Shown here: positions 1-8,189 of the stretch, in pieces
How the letters are laid out: every line of letters begins with the position of its first letter
Position numbering within the stretch: position 1 is the stretch's first letter
Origin: Planctomycetota bacterium
GTDB lineage: Bacteria > Planctomycetota > Phycisphaerae > UBA1845
Reading direction: 5' to 3'
NCBI GenBank assembly: GCA_024275565.1
Contig: JAJRYY010000053.1
Coordinates: 1-53,836 of the forward strand
Length of the DNA: 53,836 bases
The notes under the pieces: model-generated
Told to the model about the DNA's origin: nothing
The model's input: only the letters and a program-made list of their open reading frames with translations
Databases searched by the model: none
Position numbers and translations under genes: made by a program

Positions 1-1
1 C

Positions 2-580
2 AGCGCCTCGCCAGGAACGCTTGGAGCCAGCGCAAGATCATTTGGACTCTCCGAGATCACCATCCTCGAGGATTTGATAAACATCAGGGTGGAGTTGATG
101 GTAGGGTATTTTCCGTCGCATGTGACTGGCGGCGACAACCCGGGCGGGATGGCCGACGGGAATCTTTCGTCCGTCATCGAGTTCATGATGCCCGTCGAGG
201 AAGTGGAATGGAACTATGGGCTATTCATCGACGACACTGTCAATTTTGAAGGATCATCCAGCGTCCTGATCGAAAACGTCACACAAGGTCAGGAGCTTGT
301 GTCCTTAAGCGAAAAAACGGACGGTGTGGTGCAGACGATGCTGTTTGCAAATGTCGGTGACATTATCCGCATCACCTCTGAATATGAGGGATTTGGCTCC
401 ACCGGACCAGCGGGTGATCGCGAATATACGTCCAAATTTGGGATGCTGCTAACCATCCCGGAACCATCCACGCTTCTGCTCTTCGCACCCACAGCGCTGC
501 TGTTGCGCCGCCGAACGCGCGGGCCGGGAGTCGCTGGGGTTTCCGAAACGCTGACTATGAAGCGTGAACCTCTTGTGTGA
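2..580 (+). CDS. PEP-CTERM sorting-domain protein, 5' end outside window
   Basis: The reading frame is open from the first bases, so the start lies upstream of the window. The C-terminus has the tripartite PEP-CTERM signal: a PEP motif in IPEPSTLLL, a short hydrophobic helix, then an arginine cluster (RRRTRG). Such proteins are exported and are thought to be processed by an exosortase and attached to the cell surface. The visible N-terminal part (extracellular, glycine and acidic residues, no cysteine) does not match a family I recognise. No exosortase gene is seen in the window. The protein ends at a TGA just before the 16-bp repeat array that marks the end of the opposite-strand gene. Confidence 0.75.
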   Translation, partial: SASPGTLGASARSFGLSEITILEDLINIRVELMVGYFPSHVTGGDNPGGMADGNLSSVIEFMMPVEEVEWNYGLFIDDTVNFEGSSSVLIENVTQGQELVSLSEKTDGVVQTMLFANVGDIIRITSEYEGFGSTGPAGDREYTSKFGMLLTIPEPSTLLLFAPTALLLRRRTRGPGVAGVSETLTMKREPLV

Positions 581-586
581 CTGCCC

Positions 587-650
587 CACTCGAAATCGGC
601 CGCACTCAAAATCGGCCACACTCAAAATCGGCCACACTCAAAATCGGCGA
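587..650. repeat. 16-bp tandem repeat, four copies, at the 3' end of the phosphatase-family gene
   Basis: Four consecutive 16-bp units (587-602, 603-618, 619-634, 635-650) of the type CACTCAAAATCGGCCA, nearly identical. The rightmost copies form the last codons and stop of the minus-strand gene that ends at 622. The remaining copies lie beyond the stop, so the gene end has been multiplied. Confidence 0.95.
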
Positions 651-1404
651 TGACAGGCAGGTGGTCGGAGGCTGACATCGCCAGCTTCAGGCGTGATCGG
701 TAGGCGTGGACCAGGGTGAGTGGTCCGCGATAGAAGATTTTGTCCAGTCCGCCAGTGGGGGCGATGGCCGGGAATGTCTTAATGGACCATCTCGATCCGG
801 GGCGTCGATTCGTCGCACATTGAAATCCCGCAGGTGCAAATCGCTGACGTTTCAGCACGCCCCGCCAGTCGTTCATATCCCCCGCAATGATGCAGCGGCA
901 GTCGTCTGTCAGCGATCCGATATCTTTCGTGTCCAGTAGCCTGCGGATCTGCTCGCGACGCTCTGTAGCCGACAGGCCGAGGTGGAGATTGAAGATGTCG
1001 ACCGGTGTACTGGTTGCTTTGGAGGCATCGCTCTTGGCATGTGCAGAGTTCAGCCCCGGCAGGTGAATCGTGGTGTGCTGCGCTCCGCGGCGCTTCCGCC
1101 AGCCGATCGTGAGGTCGATATTCCGCTGACGGTCGATGGGGAATCGTGACAGCGTCGCGTTTCCATACTTGCCCTTCTTCAGGAACACATTCATCCCGAC
1201 GGCCCGATATTCGTACTGGAGGGCGCGGGCGATGTGCGAGGCCAGGTCGAGGTGGTTAGACCGCGGCGCACCACGATCGACCTCCTGGAGCAGGACGATA
1301 TCCGCATCGTGGTGACGGAGGATGGCGACGATTCGGTCGGGGCGGAATTTTCGGTCCAGACCGATGGCTTTGTGGATGTTGTAAGTGAGGATTCGGAATT
1401 TCAT
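622..1404 (-). CDS. Endonuclease/exonuclease/phosphatase (EEP) family hydrolase
   Basis: 260 residues with the full set of EEP metal-dependent phosphoesterase motifs: TYNIH near the N-terminus (Asn9), LLQEVD (Glu41), the GDMND loop in the middle, a GGLDKIF segment and the C-terminal SDHLPV (Asp247/His248). These enzymes hydrolyse phosphodiester or phosphomonoester bonds; the substrate cannot be told from sequence. No signal peptide is visible, so it is probably cytoplasmic. An insertion rich in Ser, Ala and Lys (about residues 115-133) interrupts the core. The ATG overlaps the TGA of the upstream pseudouridine synthase gene by the ATGA tetranucleotide, implying translational coupling. Its last codons lie in a 16-bp tandem array. 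Confidence 0.85.
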   Translation of the reverse strand: MKFRILTYNIHKAIGLDRKFRPDRIVAILRHHDADIVLLQEVDRGAPRSNHLDLASHIARALQYEYRAVGMNVFLKKGKYGNATLSRFPIDRQRNIDLTIGWRKRRGAQHTTIHLPGLNSAHAKSDASKATSTPVDIFNLHLGLSATERREQIRRLLDTKDIGSLTDDCRCIIAGDMNDWRGVLKRQRFAPAGFQCATNRRPGSRWSIKTFPAIAPTGGLDKIFYRGPLTLVHAYRSRLKLAMSASDHLPVIADFECGRF

Positions 1405-2528
1405 GTGCTACGCTTGCCAGAGTGCCCGCCAGAGTGTCTGACGGATCGCCCGCCTGATTGCTTGCTTCGGTGGTCGCGGAGTAGCTGGGTGATCCACTGG
1501 ATACGGTCGCGGATGGGCGCTTCGATGGTCATTTTCCGCTCGAAGATCGGATGGACGAATTCGATCCGCCACGCGTGGAGAGCCTGGTAGCTGAGGAGCG
1601 GGTCGGTGGATCCGTTTCCGGTGATGTCGTCCTCCGTAACAAGGTGTCCGCCGTAGTGTGTATCCCCTAGGAGGGGGTGTCCGATGCTGGACATGTGGAC
1701 GCGGAGCTGGTGGGTTCTGCCCGTTTTGGGGGATAGCTCGACGAGGGTGAATCCGGTGAAGCGCTCTGCGACGGTGTAGAATGTGATGGCCTCTTTGACG
1801 ATCTGGGAATGGACGGGTTTGCCCGCGACCATGAAGCGGTCCTTGATGTAGGGGTTGGTCGCCAGCGGGGCGTTGATGACGTCGGCGTCGAGCGAGATTT
1901 CGCCCTCGGCGATGGCGAGGTATGTTTTCTGGAGTGTGCGGCGTTCGAACTGCTGGGCCAGTCGCCAGTGGGCTTCGTCGGTTTTGGCGACGAGCATGAC
2001 GCCGGAGGTGTTTTTGTCGAGGCGATGGACGATGCCGGGTCGGAATGGGTCCGATCCTGCGCTGAGTTTCTCAGCATGGTGGGCGAGGGCATGGACGAGG
2101 GTTCCGGTCTGGGTTGCTCCGGAGGGGTGGCAGATAATGCCGGTTGATTTGTTGATGGCGAGCATGTGGTCGTCTTCGTAGAGGACGTCGATGGGGATGT
2201 CCTCGGGGATGACGCGGGAGGGTGGTGGTGGGGGCGTCATGAGGGTGATGACGTCGTCTTTGGCTGGCTCGTAGCTGGGTTTTGAGGGGAGGTCGTTTAC
2301 GGTGACGTCGCCTTCCTTGATCATCTTCTGGATCATGGTGCGGGAGATTCTGGGGAATCTGTCGCGGAGGACTTTGTCGAGACGTCTGCCGGGGGTGCGT
2401 TTGCGGATGTGGATGAGGATGGGTTCGACGGTTCGATCCTGGTCTCCTGCGTCTTCTCCCATATCCGTCGAATGAGCTTTGTTGTCAGGTTCCTGTGTCA
2501 ATTCTGTTCTCGTCCTGCTGGTGTCCAT
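1401..2528 (-). CDS. RluA/RluD-family pseudouridine synthase
   Basis: The core contains an N-terminal S4 RNA-binding domain (GRRLDKVLRDRFPRISR region) and the catalytic signature HRLDKNTSG with the nucleophile Asp171, followed by the family motifs GRTHQLRVH and LLGDTHYGG. The enzyme isomerises uridine to pseudouridine, most likely in 23S rRNA. The start is uncertain. ATG at 2528 gives 375 residues and ATG at 2462 gives 353, both near RluD length. The frame stays open to 2846, and an ATG at 2792 has a good GGAG ribosome-binding site, but that extension runs through interspersed repeats and is probably leader. The C-terminal tail (HSGG/HSGK) carries a 12-bp tandem duplication. Confidence 0.88.
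   Translation of the reverse strand: MDTSRTRTELTQEPDNKAHSTDMGEDAGDQDRTVEPILIHIRKRTPGRRLDKVLRDRFPRISRTMIQKMIKEGDVTVNDLPSKPSYEPAKDDVITLMTPPPPPSRVIPEDIPIDVLYEDDHMLAINKSTGIICHPSGATQTGTLVHALAHHAEKLSAGSDPFRPGIVHRLDKNTSGVMLVAKTDEAHWRLAQQFERRTLQKTYLAIAEGEISLDADVINAPLATNPYIKDRFMVAGKPVHSQIVKEAITFYTVAERFTGFTLVELSPKTGRTHQLRVHMSSIGHPLLGDTHYGGHLVTEDDITGNGSTDPLLSYQALHAWRIEFVHPIFERKMTIEAPIRDRIQWITQLLRDHRSKQSGGRSVRHSGGHSGKRST
1416..1439. repeat. 12-bp tandem duplication at the 3' end of the pseudouridine synthase gene
   Basis: Units 1416-1427 and 1428-1439 (GCCAGAGTGCCC and GCCAGAGTGTCT) sit about 12 codons inside the gene end and encode repeated His-Ser-Gly. Confidence 0.75.
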
Positions 2529-2663
2529 ATTGAACCGTGATGTCGGATTCGGGGCAGATTTCTGACTGGGAGTGTAGCATCGTTCGGTGCGGGGGACGAA
2601 CATTGCGTGGGCGGTGCTCAGGCTGAGTCCGCTGAAGAAGACGCACCAGAGTGTGCAGAAAAG

Positions 2664-2740
2664 CACACAGCCGGGGGTTGCTGCGCTACGTTGGGCGGGG
2701 TGCTGGTGCTGGACACAGCCGAGGGCGGCTGTGCTACATT
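2664..2740. repeat. Two copies of a palindromic interspersed repeat (family A)
   Basis: A degenerate copy at 2664-2690 and a good copy at 2713-2740 share the core CAGCCGAGGGCGGCTG followed by TGCTACAT. The core is an inverted repeat (CAGCCG/CGGCTG) able to form a hairpin. A third copy lies at 2986-3011. All three are in the leader region of the pseudouridine synthase gene. Confidence 0.8.
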
Positions 2741-2820
2741 GTCCCTGTGGTTTCTGACGGTGGGTTGATGTTGCGGTTTTTGTGGTTGTCATTTCGGTTT
2801 TCTCCACTCTTATGTTCAGA

Positions 2821-2864
2821 CTTCTCCTTCTCCACCTATATAACACCCAGGGTGATCTACTTTT
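2821..2864 (-). promoter_or_regulatory. 44-bp promoter/leader-like element, copy 1
   Basis: On the minus strand this reads AAAAGTAGATCACCCTG, then GTGTT-A-TATA-G-GTGGAG and a purine-rich AGGAG. It matches 38 of 44 positions of an element at 14961-15004 upstream of the terminase gene. The TATA-type centre and the GGAG/AGGAG run suggest a transcription start with leader. AT-rich DNA with loose further similarity precedes both copies. It is oriented toward the pseudouridine synthase gene. Confidence 0.5.
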
Positions 2865-3397
2865 CGCCGGTGGTGCGTGTTCGGCATTCGTTGGATGTTT
2901 GGTTTTTAGACTAAAAACGGCGTTTTTGGGGTGTAAGATTTTTTTATTTTGTTGGACGAATGTCTGGATGGGTGCATTTAACGGTCACAGCCGAGGGCGG
3001 CTGTGCTACATGCGTTCTTACGTTCACATCTTCGCCTAAGCTGACACGGACCCGTGGGAAGGGCTGACCATCCCAGGTGGTATTTTGCCCACGCAGAGGC
3101 TGCACGGCGTGCAATAGCATGGTCTGCGGATGTGGGTGAGGGGATCGTGGATGTCCATATGGACGTGTAGGATCGCACAGATACAGTACAGAAACAGTAT
3201 GGTGCGTTTGGGATGCGCTCTGCGGTGGCCATTCTCTGAAATGGAAGTAGTATTGACAAATATGGGAATCCTTGAACAATCCCGACGATGCCCGTGTGGG
3301 AACCGGCGGTGGAGGGTTGCCGGGTACTCTCTGGGCCTGCATTGTGAATTTGTTCACAATGTTTCCGGATTCGCTTGCGGTGAAGGTGTTTTTGACG
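2865..3397. other. Intergenic region between divergent genes
   Basis: No convincing gene. It contains an AT-rich stretch (2905-2955) that is the upstream part of the promoter-like element, a family A palindrome at 2986-3011, and otherwise unique sequence. A frame open through 3272-3397 is in phase with the HEAT-repeat gene but has no convincing start. A long antisense frame here was judged a shadow. Confidence 0.6.
2986..3011. repeat. Palindromic interspersed repeat (family A), third copy
   Basis: The core CAGCCGAGGGCGGCTGTG followed by CTACAT is identical in its core to the copy at 2713-2740. Confidence 0.8.
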
Positions 3398-4723
3398 ATG
3401 CAGGACAACAATCCTGAGGCTGACAACAATCCTGAGGCTGACAACAATCCTGAGGCTGACAACAATCCTGAGGCTGACAACAATCCTGAGGCTGACATGG
3501 TGGATGGTTCGGGGGATGGGGAAGCGGTTTCCATGGCTGATGAGACGCCGGAATCCTCCGTTGCGCCCATGTCCGAAGGTACGACCGTGCCTTCGCAGCT
3601 TCCTGAGCTGCCAGATCTTGAGCCAATGACGGGGTCGCTGCTTGCGCGGTTGTTTGCTGCTCCGTTGTTGATCGTGAGTTTTATTATCGGTTGCGCGGTG
3701 GTTGTCGTGCTTCTGTTTGGATCGATTACGACGGATCAGGAGCGTCCTATTGACGAGCTGTTGTCGATTCTTGAGAGCAGCTCGGGTGCGAAGACGGTGG
3801 GGGTTTTGCTGCCGAATGAGAAGGAATTGTGGCAGGTGGGGCGTGAACTTGCGTTGCGGTTGCGAAAAAAGGAGTCTGAGCTGAGTGATGATCAGGTTCG
3901 GATGGCTGCTGAGCGGCTGTCGGGGTTGCTGGATCGGGAAGTTTCCCTCATCGCTGAGCGGTCTAAATTTGGTGAGATATCGGCGTCTGAGATGCAAAAA
4001 ACGCACTTTGTGATGCGGGCGCTTGCCTTGACGGAGCATCCAATTGCCGTTCAGCAGCTTGCTGCGCTGGTGGGTCATGCTGATGTTGCTACGCGTCGTG
4101 AGGCGTTGCTTGCGTTGTCAGATTTGCGTGATGTTGCGACTATTCGTGACGCGTTTCCCAGCATGATTGCAGCCCTTGGTGACCGTGACCCGATCATACA
4201 GACAGTTGCCTGCGTGGTGCTTTCGGGTATTGCGCGTCCTGATGACCGTGAGGTGGTTGCTGCGCTTGGGGATGCGTACCTTGCTGAGGCTCGTGAGGTT
4301 CAGTGGAATGCTGCGCTTGCGCTGGGTCGTCTTGGGAGTTTGGCGGGTAAATCGCTGTTGCTGGATATGCTTGACCGGTCGTACTGGGAGTCTGTGAAGA
4401 TTCGGATTCATACGCCGTCTGGTGAGCTTCGTGAATATGATATGCAGGCTGCGGTGATTAATCGCTACCTGACAGCGTCGATTCATGCTGCTGGCGGGCT
4501 GGATGATTCTGAGATTCGTGCAGCGATTGAGCTTCTGGGTTCTGATTCATCTGCTGAAGTTGAAAATGCTGTTTTACAGTGGCGTGCTGGTCTTGAACGT
4601 GCTGGAAAGGGTCGTTCGTCAGATAAAAGCTCTACATCTTTGCTGACGATGTTTCGCGGTGGGGAACTTTCCTGTATTGTTTCCGCGACTGGCGTGCGTG
4701 CTGTGCGTCTTGCGGTAGCTTAA
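3398..4723 (+). CDS. Membrane-anchored HEAT-repeat protein with N-terminal DNNPEA repeats
   Basis: 441 residues from ATG 3398, which has GAAGGTG about 9 bases upstream. Residues 3-32 are five perfect DNNPEA hexapeptides, then an acidic low-complexity stretch, one transmembrane helix (about 85-108), a charged linker and alpha-helical repeats of HEAT/armadillo type (for example around ALVGHADVATRREALLALSDL and AALGDRDPIIQTVACVVLSG). HEAT repeats mediate protein-protein contacts; the function here is unknown. It ends 33 bp before the ferredoxin-Rieske gene, so it probably belongs to the cytochrome operon, perhaps as an assembly or structural factor. Alternative in-frame starts exist at 3359 (ATG) and 3272 (TTG). 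Confidence 0.7.
   Translation: MQDNNPEADNNPEADNNPEADNNPEADNNPEADMVDGSGDGEAVSMADETPESSVAPMSEGTTVPSQLPELPDLEPMTGSLLARLFAAPLLIVSFIIGCAVVVVLLFGSITTDQERPIDELLSILESSSGAKTVGVLLPNEKELWQVGRELALRLRKKESELSDDQVRMAAERLSGLLDREVSLIAERSKFGEISASEMQKTHFVMRALALTEHPIAVQQLAALVGHADVATRREALLALSDLRDVATIRDAFPSMIAALGDRDPIIQTVACVVLSGIARPDDREVVAALGDAYLAEAREVQWNAALALGRLGSLAGKSLLLDMLDRSYWESVKIRIHTPSGELREYDMQAAVINRYLTASIHAAGGLDDSEIRAAIELLGSDSSAEVENAVLQWRAGLERAGKGRSSDKSSTSLLTMFRGGELSCIVSATGVRAVRLAVA
3404..3493. repeat. 18-bp tandem repeat, five perfect copies
   Basis: The unit GACAACAATCCTGAGGCT is repeated at 3404, 3422, 3440, 3458 and 3476 without mismatch, starting two codons after the proposed ATG. Perfect identity implies recent expansion or active homogenisation. 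The unit length keeps the frame (DNNPEA). Confidence 0.97.
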
Positions 4724-4756
4724 ACCGGGTTGTTCTAACGAGTAAGAAAGGTCGCG

Positions 4757-5839
4757 ATGGCGACAAAAGACGTAATTACGAAGGTTTGGATCGAAGAGGG
4801 TTGCATCGTCTGTGACGCATGTGAGACGACTGCTCCGGATGTGTTTGAGGTTACGGAGGATTCGTGTCTGATTCGTCCTGCGGCGATGAGTGCCGATTTC
4901 ACCAAGCCGCGGACAGATGATATTGTTGATGCGGCTGAGGAGTGCCCGGTCGACGTCATTCAATTTGAGACGGTCAGCGAGGAAGTTGCAGACGCGCCTG
5001 CTGTTGAGTCTCCTGCTTCGGGGTCGCCTGCTGCTGAGGCGACTTCGGAAGTTTCGGCGTCTCCTGCTGCGGATGTGAAGGCTGCTGCACCTGCGAAGGC
5101 CGCTGCACCGGCGAAAGCTGCTGCTCCAAAGGTTGCTGCTCCGAAGGTGTCTGTGGCTGGTGCACCAGATCCGGCGATCCAGGCGCTGCTTCGTGCTGCG
5201 ACTGCTCGTGGTGGTGCTGCTGGCGTTTTGCAATCTGATGAGGGTTCTCCGGCTGTGAAAGCCTGGGATAAGACGTCGTCAGCGGATCTTCCGCCCGATG
5301 CGAAGCAATCGAAGGTGATGTCGTCAGCGAAGAAGGTTGAAGAGGGTCTTTCGCGTCGCGGCCTGCTTGCAGGGTCTGCGATGGGTATTGGTTGGCTTTC
5401 TCTTGGCGCGACGACGGCGATTTCGGGTGTTGCGTTTCAGCGGTTCATGATGCCGAACGTGCTTGAAGAGCCGGATCCGAAAGTGCGCGTTGGTCCTGCT
5501 GAGGTCTATGCCTCGATGTTGCCGGGTGAGGTGAATGAGGATTTCAAGCCGCAGGGGTTCTGGTTGATCCGAACGGACGACGGAATATCTGCCTTGAATA
5601 TTATCTGCACGCACCTTGGATGCATTCCGAACTGGCTTGCGAATGACCGGAAGTTCAAGTGTCCTTGCCATGGGAGCGGTTTTTATTCTGACGGGATCAA
5701 CTTTGAGGGTCCTGCACCTCGTCCGCTTGAGCGTTTTAAGATTGTTCTGATTGATGGGAACATCCTTGTGGACCGTAGCAAGAAATTCCAGTACGAAAAG
5801 GGCGAATGGGAGAACCCTGACAGTTATATTACCGTTTGA
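4757..5839 (+). CDS. Ferredoxin-Rieske iron-sulfur fusion subunit of a cytochrome bc/b6f-like complex
   Basis: 360 residues. Residues 1-70 are a single-cluster ferredoxin domain with Cys16, Cys19, Cys22 and Cys63-Pro, the ligand pattern of a [4Fe-4S] ferredoxin. An Ala/Pro/Lys-rich linker (about 75-150) follows. Then comes a twin-arginine-like membrane anchor (SRRGLL at 199-204 plus a hydrophobic stretch) and a Rieske domain with CTHLGC (Cys284, His286, Cys289) and CPCHGS (Cys302, Cys304, His305), which bind [2Fe-2S]. Rieske subunits pass electrons from quinol to cytochrome c. With N-in/C-out topology the ferredoxin part would be cytoplasmic and the Rieske head periplasmic. A good AAGAAAGG site precedes the ATG. 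Downstream cytochrome b genes fix the context. Confidence 0.92.
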   Translation: MATKDVITKVWIEEGCIVCDACETTAPDVFEVTEDSCLIRPAAMSADFTKPRTDDIVDAAEECPVDVIQFETVSEEVADAPAVESPASGSPAAEATSEVSASPAADVKAAAPAKAAAPAKAAAPKVAAPKVSVAGAPDPAIQALLRAATARGGAAGVLQSDEGSPAVKAWDKTSSADLPPDAKQSKVMSSAKKVEEGLSRRGLLAGSAMGIGWLSLGATTAISGVAFQRFMMPNVLEEPDPKVRVGPAEVYASMLPGEVNEDFKPQGFWLIRTDDGISALNIICTHLGCIPNWLANDRKFKCPCHGSGFYSDGINFEGPAPRPLERFKIVLIDGNILVDRSKKFQYEKGEWENPDSYITV

Positions 5840-5867
5840 TGTTTAGTATTATGACCGTTTGATATTT
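5822..5867. repeat. 23-bp tandem duplication of the Rieske gene end, including its stop codon
   Basis: Units 5822-5844 and 5845-5867 match at 19 of 23 positions and share the identical core ACCGTTTGAT, which carries the TGA stop. The second copy lies outside the gene. Confidence 0.8.
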
Positions 5868-6073
5868 TCCTGTTGATGTTATCTTACGGTTTGCGTGGGG
5901 CGTGTTCGCCTCTTAAAGTGTCGTCCTCTTGCTGTTGAAATTGTCGCGACAAGTTGTTGAAATAGTCATTATACGTTTGCCAGTGTCCTTGTTGTTCGAT
6001 CCGCCGCGCGGTCGGAATCGTCTTCCGGGCTCGATTCGGGTCAGACGTCAACCTTCATCAAGCTGAAAAATAC

Positions 6074-6859
6074 ATGAGCGTTTTCAATCGTTTCGGAGAC
6101 TGGGTCAGAGAAGGTCAGATATGGGGAAGCGTTTTTCGTCACGGGATTCCGCGTGACCGCAGGACGCGTGCGATGGCCATCCTCAGCAATGTGTTCCTTC
6201 ATCTTCACCCTGTTGCAGTTCGCAAGAGCGGAATCCGCCTGTCCTTTACCTGGTGTATGGGCGGGTTGACGTTTTTCATATTCCTCGTCGAGGTTGTGAC
6301 CGGTGTTCTGTTGATGTTCTATTACAGGCCTACGGTTGAATACGCGTACTTCGATATTGAGGGTCTTCGTGCGCATGTGACGCTGGGTTTGTTGCGTGAG
6401 ATGCACCGCTGGGGTGCTCATGCGATGGTGATTTCGATCTGGTTACACATGCTCCGGGTGTTCTTAACGGGGAGTTATAAGCCTCCGCGTGAGTTCAACT
6501 GGAGCATTGGCGTGATTCTGCTGGTGTTGACCCTGCTGCTGTCTTTTACGGGCTATCTACTGCCCTGGGATCAGCTTGCGATGTGGGCGATTACGGTTGG
6601 ATCGAATATGGCAAGGGCGACTCCTCTGATCGGTCACGAAGGGCCGCTGGCGAGCTTTGTGATGATCGGTGATGTACCGCTGGTGCATGCCGGAGACGAT
6701 GCCCGTTTCGGACTGCTTGCGGGTACGTTTGTGGGTCCGAATGCCCTGTTGCGGTTTTATGTTCTGCATTGCGTGTTCATCCCTGTCGTGGTGACTGTCT
6801 TGATCGCGGTGCATTTCTGGCGTATCCGGAAAGATGGTGGAATCAGCGGTCCACTGTAG
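6074..6859 (+). CDS. Cytochrome b6-type subunit (di-heme)
   Basis: 261 residues with four transmembrane helices. Helix B carries the heme ligands His111 and His125 (MHRW...WLHML, 14 apart). Helix D carries His232 and His247, 15 apart, the spacing typical of b6 rather than mitochondrial-type cytochrome b. [13 protein letters not shown] and the terminal ISGPL are classic b6 signatures. It binds two b hemes and oxidises quinol together with the Rieske subunit in the membrane. The gene lies 234 bp after the Rieske gene and 63 bp before the subunit IV-like gene. The start at ATG 6074 fits the family length. Confidence 0.95.
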   Translation: MSVFNRFGDWVREGQIWGSVFRHGIPRDRRTRAMAILSNVFLHLHPVAVRKSGIRLSFTWCMGGLTFFIFLVEVVTGVLLMFYYRPTVEYAYFDIEGLRAHVTLGLLREMHRWGAHAMVISIWLHMLRVFLTGSYKPPREFNWSIGVILLVLTLLLSFTGYLLPWDQLAMWAITVGSNMARATPLIGHEGPLASFVMIGDVPLVHAGDDARFGLLAGTFVGPNALLRFYVLHCVFIPVVVTVLIAVHFWRIRKDGGISGPL

Positions 6860-6922
6860 TGGTGGTGCTTTTATTGGGACGTATCGACACGGGTAATTTG
6901 CAGGAACCACGGGCCAGGCGAC

Positions 6923-8068
6923 ATGAGTGATCTTACCATTATCAATAGTGCAATGCTGGGCGAGGGCGCGATCGAGGGCATCAAGCACGTCATCAATGTT
7001 ATGTGCGAACCGCATTGGTTCTTCATTATTTCGTGCATCGGGTTGGCCGTCTTCCTGATAGGGTATCGCAGATTCACGAAGCCCTCCTTCGCGATTTTTA
7101 CCTTGATCGCCTTTACGGTGTTCTACGCGGTCAGTGCTCTGGATAGCGACTTCTGGTCGATTATCAAGAAGGCTGACAATGTTCCCATTACGATCATGAT
7201 GTACACGCTGGGTTTTTGTCTGTGGCTGGGGTTCCGACAGGCTGCCATCAACGATCAGAACATGGAGGAGGGGAAACCTCTTCTGGAGGCTGGTAGTGAT
7301 GACAAGGTTCTGGTCTGGCCTGACCTTGTGTATGCCGAGCTGATTGCGTTGCTGCTGTGTACAGTGTTTCTAATTGTGTGGGCGGTTGTTCTTCGTGCCC
7401 CGCTCGAGCAGCCGGCGGATCCGAGCGTTGCTCCGAACCCTGCGAAAGCACCGTGGTATTTCCTCGGATTGCAGGAATTGCTGGTCTATTTTGATCCCTG
7501 GATCGCGGGGGTTCTGCTTCCCGGGTTCATTGTGCTGGGTCTGATTGCGATACCGTACATTGACCGGAATCCGCGTGGGAATGGGTATTACACGTTCAAG
7601 GAGCGGAAGTTTGCGATTTCGATGTTCATGGTCGGATTCGTGATATTGTGGGTGGTGCTGATTGTCTTTGGGACGTTCTTACGCGGTCCGAACTGGAATT
7701 TCTATGGACCGTATGAATATTGGGACATGCATCGTCCTGCTGCCTTGCAGAACATCAATTTTTCGGAGATTTTCTGGGTCCGGTGGATGGGGCAGGGTAT
7801 GCCGACAGAGGATGTGGCGGGACTCCCGTATTACATCTTCCGCGAGCTTCCCGGGATCGTCGTTCTGGCGGTGTATTTCTTCATTGTACCGTTCTTCCTC
7901 CGTGTCACAGTGTTCAAGAAGCTGGGTGATCAGCTAGGTTTCGTCCGATATCAGTTGATGTGTCAGCTCTTTCTCTGGCTTGTACTGGTCCCTATTAAGA
8001 TGGCGCTGCGATGGACCATTAACTTCAAATATATTGTGGCGATTACGGAGTTGTTCCTGAACGTCTAG
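6923..8068 (+). CDS. Cytochrome b C-terminal / subunit IV-like protein, extended
   Basis: 381 residues, more than twice the usual length of subunit IV. The middle (about 130-225) is the subunit IV module: WPDLVYAE, PADPSVAPNPAKAPWYFLGLQE (the PEWY-equivalent loop is APWY) and FDPWIAGVLLPG. It forms part of the quinol-oxidation site. N-terminal residues 30-105 add about three transmembrane helices. The C-terminal half adds more, plus a loop with WNFYGPYEYWDMHRP. The split b6/IV arrangement and the large extensions suggest a b6f-like complex adapted to a multiheme electron acceptor. It follows the b6 gene by 63 bp. Confidence 0.9.
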   Translation: MSDLTIINSAMLGEGAIEGIKHVINVMCEPHWFFIISCIGLAVFLIGYRRFTKPSFAIFTLIAFTVFYAVSALDSDFWSIIKKADNVPITIMMYTLGFCLWLGFRQAAINDQNMEEGKPLLEAGSDDKVLVWPDLVYAELIALLLCTVFLIVWAVVLRAPLEQPADPSVAPNPAKAPWYFLGLQELLVYFDPWIAGVLLPGFIVLGLIAIPYIDRNPRGNGYYTFKERKFAISMFMVGFVILWVVLIVFGTFLRGPNWNFYGPYEYWDMHRPAALQNINFSEIFWVRWMGQGMPTEDVAGLPYYIFRELPGIVVLAVYFFIVPFFLRVTVFKKLGDQLGFVRYQLMCQLFLWLVLVPIKMALRWTINFKYIVAITELFLNV

Positions 8069-8189
8069 GATGTTTCCGAAGGTTCAGGCTGTATCGGATA
8101 TGTGTCTGCAGGGAGGCGAGCTGCTCTCGTTTGAGTCGAAGGATTGCGCCGGCCGGTAGCAGGATTCAACAGTAGGATACGACAAAAAC

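Noticed and set aside
2529..2846. N-terminal extension of the pseudouridine synthase with a signal-peptide-like segment
   Set aside because: The segment translates two family A repeats and the promoter-like element, and the family does not have such an extension, although a good ribosome-binding site at 2792 leaves some doubt.
2978..4078. Long open frame on the minus strand across the HEAT-repeat gene
   Set aside because: It overlaps a well supported plus-strand gene, is rich in His, Arg and Pro as typical antisense translations are, and has no recognisable domain.
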